Below, in pieces: positions 4,762-7,291 of a stretch of DNA of 7,291 bases. The position numbers and the translations under genes were made by a program. The stretch's first letter is position 1. Each line of letters begins with the position of its first letter. Source of the DNA: Candidatus Cloacimonadota bacterium. Its GTDB lineage: Bacteria; Cloacimonadota; Cloacimonadia; Cloacimonadales; WRIO01. The DNA lies in contig JAGOCT010000082.1 in NCBI GenBank assembly GCA_017998585.1, forward strand, positions 1 to 7,291. The letters run 5' to 3'. Below the pieces are notes generated by a model. That model had not been told where the DNA came from, did not search any database, and worked only from the letters and a program-made list of their open reading frames with translations.

Positions 4762-7291
4762 GAAAGGTAAAAGATTACGTTCAGATTATCAGAGAAGATG
4801 TGATTTATCAAAAATGCTGTTATAATGGCGTTTCTTATCAATATTCTCAGGATTTGCCTTTAGAATTATTAAATCAGAACATTGCCCATTTATCTGTAAA
4901 TACAAAATCTGTCACTGAAAATGATATTTTTATCTGTATTAAGGGATATACTGTTGATGGGCATGATATGGCTCAAGAAGCAATTCGTAAAGGTGCAATC
5001 GCATTGGTGGTTGAAAGAGAACTGCCCTTAGATCATATTTTTCAGATAGTGGTAGAAGATAGCCGAAAAGCAATGGCAATTTTAGCCAAATATGAATATC
5101 AAGCACCTGCTGATTCATTTAAACTCATCGGAATAACCGGAACAAATGGTAAAACTACTACGGCCTGGCTGGTAATGCAGATTTTGATTGCCAAAGGATA
5201 TAAAACCGGTATGATAGGAACAATCGGTTATTATATCAACGGAGTTCAGTATGAGTCAGAAAGAACAACACCAGATGTTATGGAACTGAACCAGATTTTT
5301 TGTCAGATGCGAGATGCCGGAGTAGAATACGTGGTAATGGAAGTATCATCTCATGCAATTGCACTCAGCAGAGTATATGGATTAAAATTTGAAACAACTG
5401 CCTTTACTAACCTGAGTCAGGATCATCTCGATTTTCATAAAGATATGCAGGATTACGCAAATACGAAGTTAAAACTATTTACTGATCTCCAAGATAGAAA
5501 AGGGAATGCAGTGATAAACATTGATGATGCATTTGGTAAGGAGATAATCAGAGAAACTGTTGGAAGTATTAAAACGCTTAGTCTAAATAATCATAACAGG
5601 GGAGTTTATCCTAATCTATATTTGGCTCAGGATATATGTTTTGATATTCAAAAGAGCGCTTTTACACTTAGTATTGATAAACTAGAAAAGAGATTTGAAA
5701 CAAGTTTAATTGGTGACTACAATATTCAGAACTGTATTACCGCAATTGCCATAACCGATGATATTGAAGATAAATCCGGAATTGGGATAGAAGAGATTAT
5801 ACGCACAATCAAGCCTGCAAAGGGGAGGATTGAATCCGTTCAGAATCATCAAGGAATAGGCATATATATCGATTATGCCCATACGCCAGATGCAGTAGAA
5901 AATGTATTAAAGAATTTAAGCAGATGTAAACCACAACCCAATAAACACATAGAGAGAAAATCCAGAATCATAACTTTGCTGGGTGCTGGTGGTAATCGTG
6001 ATAAAATGAAGCGTCCATTGATGACTAAAGCGGCTTTAAAATATTCCGATTTGCTCATTTTGTGTGATGATAATCCGCGAGATGAAGTCCCTTCAGAAAT
6101 AATTCTGGATATGCTATCCGGAATTGAAACAACTGATCAGATTTTGATTCTCAGAGACAGAAAAAAAGCAATTCATCAAGCACTTAAACTGGCTAAAAAA
6201 GGGGATATCGTTCTGATTGCAGGTAAGGGACATGAAACCTATCAGGAGATACAAGGCGTTAAATATCCATTCAATGAATGTGATATAGTAAATGAATTTC
6301 TCTCAATGCCTGATTTTGATGAGAATGATGACGAAAAACTAAGTATTGTTATCGATATAATGAATTTCAGTCTGTGGTTTGCACATGAGTTTAATACAGA
6401 GAGTCTGAAAACCTTTAAATCCATCGATTTTATTAGTACCGATTCACGAAAAGTAAAAGAAAATACCTTGTTTATCGCATTAAAGGGTGAAAAGTTTGAT
6501 GGGGCTGATTACTGCGAATCAGTTTTAAAAAATGATAGCGTATTTTGTTTGATAAATCAAAATTATGCAAAGGCAGATGAGTTAAAGAAACGATACCATG
6601 ACAGGATTATTTGTGTAGCAGATACTCAGAAAGCGTATGGTTTTATTTCCAGCAAATTCCTGACTTATTATGGTATAATCAAAATCGCATTAACGGGCAG
6701 TACAGGAAAAACTACTACGAAAGCGTATTTGTATAACATCTTGTCAGAAAAATATCAGGTTTTAACGAATAGTGGCAATGAGAATAATTTAATCGGCGTA
6801 CCTAAAACAATACTGAATATCAATCCTTCCCATGAAATAGCCGTTTTAGAATGTGGCACCAACCAGTTTGGCGAGATTAGACAACTGGCTGAAATCGTTA
6901 AACCGGACATTTCTTTGATTGTTAATATTGGCCCTTCTCATCTTGAGTTTCTTGAAAATGAGGAAGGGGTATTCAGAGAAAAGTCAGTATTATTTGATTA
7001 TACAAAAGAAGTGATTATTTTCCCAGATAATGATTCAAAATTTGATAGATTTAAACATGATAATCAGAGTAGGAATTATAAAAAATTAAGTATTGGTGAA
7101 AGCGCTTCCTCAGATTTCTATATCCATTCAATACTTGAAGGACAGGATCAGATTGAGTTCAAATTAAACGAAGAATCTTATCAGATCAATGATAATGTTC
7201 GTTTTAAGGTAACGAATGCATCATTTGCGATTGTTGTCTCAAAGCAATTAGGGGTAGATGCTTCTGTTATCCAAAAGGGATTATTAAAATC
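4758..7291 (+). CDS. murE-murF: MurE-MurF fusion ligase, 3' end cut
   Basis: One uninterrupted frame of 844 codons runs from ATG 4758 past the window edge. The N-terminal half is UDP-MurNAc-L-Ala-D-Glu:meso-DAP ligase (MurE): GTNGKTT P-loop (128-134), TTPD (170-173), NLSQDHLDFH, Lys237 in YANTKL as the expected carbamylated lysine, DYAHTPDAVENVL, GAGGNRDKMKRP, DNPR (438-441) specifying meso-DAP, and GKGHE (489-493). An acidic stretch (about 519-526) and a short linker lead into UDP-MurNAc-tripeptide:D-Ala-D-Ala ligase (MurF): TDSRKVKENTLFIALKGEKFDG (from 561), P-loop GSTGKTT (647-653), SGNENNLIGVP, ECGTNQFGEI and NIGPSHLEF. Most of the MurF C-terminal domain lies outside the window. Both act in the cytoplasm, each spending one ATP. 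The start overlaps the ftsI stop by four bases with only a weak AAGG at 4750-4753 ahead. No stop or ribosome site exists at the junction, so this is a real fusion; MurE-MurF fusions are known elsewhere, for example in Bordetella. Confidence 0.95.
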   Translation, partial: MRKVKDYVQIIREDVIYQKCCYNGVSYQYSQDLPLELLNQNIAHLSVNTKSVTENDIFICIKGYTVDGHDMAQEAIRKGAIALVVERELPLDHIFQIVVEDSRKAMAILAKYEYQAPADSFKLIGITGTNGKTTTAWLVMQILIAKGYKTGMIGTIGYYINGVQYESERTTPDVMELNQIFCQMRDAGVEYVVMEVSSHAIALSRVYGLKFETTAFTNLSQDHLDFHKDMQDYANTKLKLFTDLQDRKGNAVINIDDAFGKEIIRETVGSIKTLSLNNHNRGVYPNLYLAQDICFDIQKSAFTLSIDKLEKRFETSLIGDYNIQNCITAIAITDDIEDKSGIGIEEIIRTIKPAKGRIESVQNHQGIGIYIDYAHTPDAVENVLKNLSRCKPQPNKHIERKSRIITLLGAGGNRDKMKRPLMTKAALKYSDLLILCDDNPRDEVPSEIILDMLSGIETTDQILILRDRKKAIHQALKLAKKGDIVLIAGKGHETYQEIQGVKYPFNECDIVNEFLSMPDFDENDDEKLSIVIDIMNFSLWFAHEFNTESLKTFKSIDFISTDSRKVKENTLFIALKGEKFDGADYCESVLKNDSVFCLINQNYAKADELKKRYHDRIICVADTQKAYGFISSKFLTYYGIIKIALTGSTGKTTTKAYLYNILSEKYQVLTNSGNENNLIGVPKTILNINPSHEIAVLECGTNQFGEIRQLAEIVKPDISLIVNIGPSHLEFLENEEGVFREKSVLFDYTKEVIIFPDNDSKFDRFKHDNQSRNYKKLSIGESASSDFYIHSILEGQDQIEFKLNEESYQINDNVRFKVTNASFAIVVSKQLGVDASVIQKGLLK

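Noticed and set aside
6306..6362. Separate murF gene starting at ATG 6306 or 6360
   Set aside because: No stop codon ends the MurE part and neither ATG has a ribosome site, so a continuous fusion is the simplest reading.
2024..6424. Short minus-strand frames at 2024-2206, 2886-3089, 3689-3922, 5873-6058 and 6242-6424
   Set aside because: They all lie antisense inside well-identified genes, show no family features and are expected by chance in AT-rich coding DNA.

Overview
This AT-rich window (roughly one third G+C by eye) holds the start of a division and cell wall (dcw) gene cluster. The order is mraZ, rsmH, an ftsL-like gene, ftsI and murE, all on the + strand. murE runs on in one reading frame into murF, so the last gene encodes a MurE-MurF fusion that the right edge cuts. 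Upstream lie the 3' end of an unrelated gene of the NifX/FeMo-cofactor-binding family and a gene-free stretch of about 560 bases.

The organism is a bacterium with a DAP-type peptidoglycan, because the MurE half carries the DNPR signature of meso-diaminopimelate-adding enzymes. The NifX-like protein, the base composition and the division protein set fit an anaerobic, Gram-negative-type lineage. The PASTA-bearing FtsI is seen in several phyla, so the phylum cannot be settled from this window. A Cloacimonadota/FCB-type bacterium is a guess only.

Layout. Bases 1-299 hold the tail of the NifX-like gene, followed by an intrinsic terminator at 354-385. Bases 386-740 have no convincing gene. They hold a nested palindrome (397-418) and an array of 30-base tandem repeats (457-570) whose right end folds into a long hairpin with its flank (550-577). 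Bases 741-859 carry a likely sigma70-type promoter (746-774), a 14-base imperfect direct repeat with 20-base period laid over it, and two small inverted repeats in the predicted leader. From 860 to the window end the genes overlap at every junction, by 4, 1 (or 4), 8 and 4 bases, which indicates a single translationally coupled operon.

How the genes work together. MraZ is the cluster's transcriptional regulator and RsmH a 16S rRNA methyltransferase traditionally encoded beside it. The FtsL-like protein and FtsI belong to the membrane machinery that builds septal peptidoglycan. The MurE-MurF fusion supplies the cytoplasmic precursor by adding meso-DAP and then D-Ala-D-Ala. The expected next gene beyond the edge is mraY, judging from the usual dcw order. 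No new multi-gene system is evident. The items most worth a second look are the repeat array, the repeat-covered promoter and the MurE-MurF fusion.
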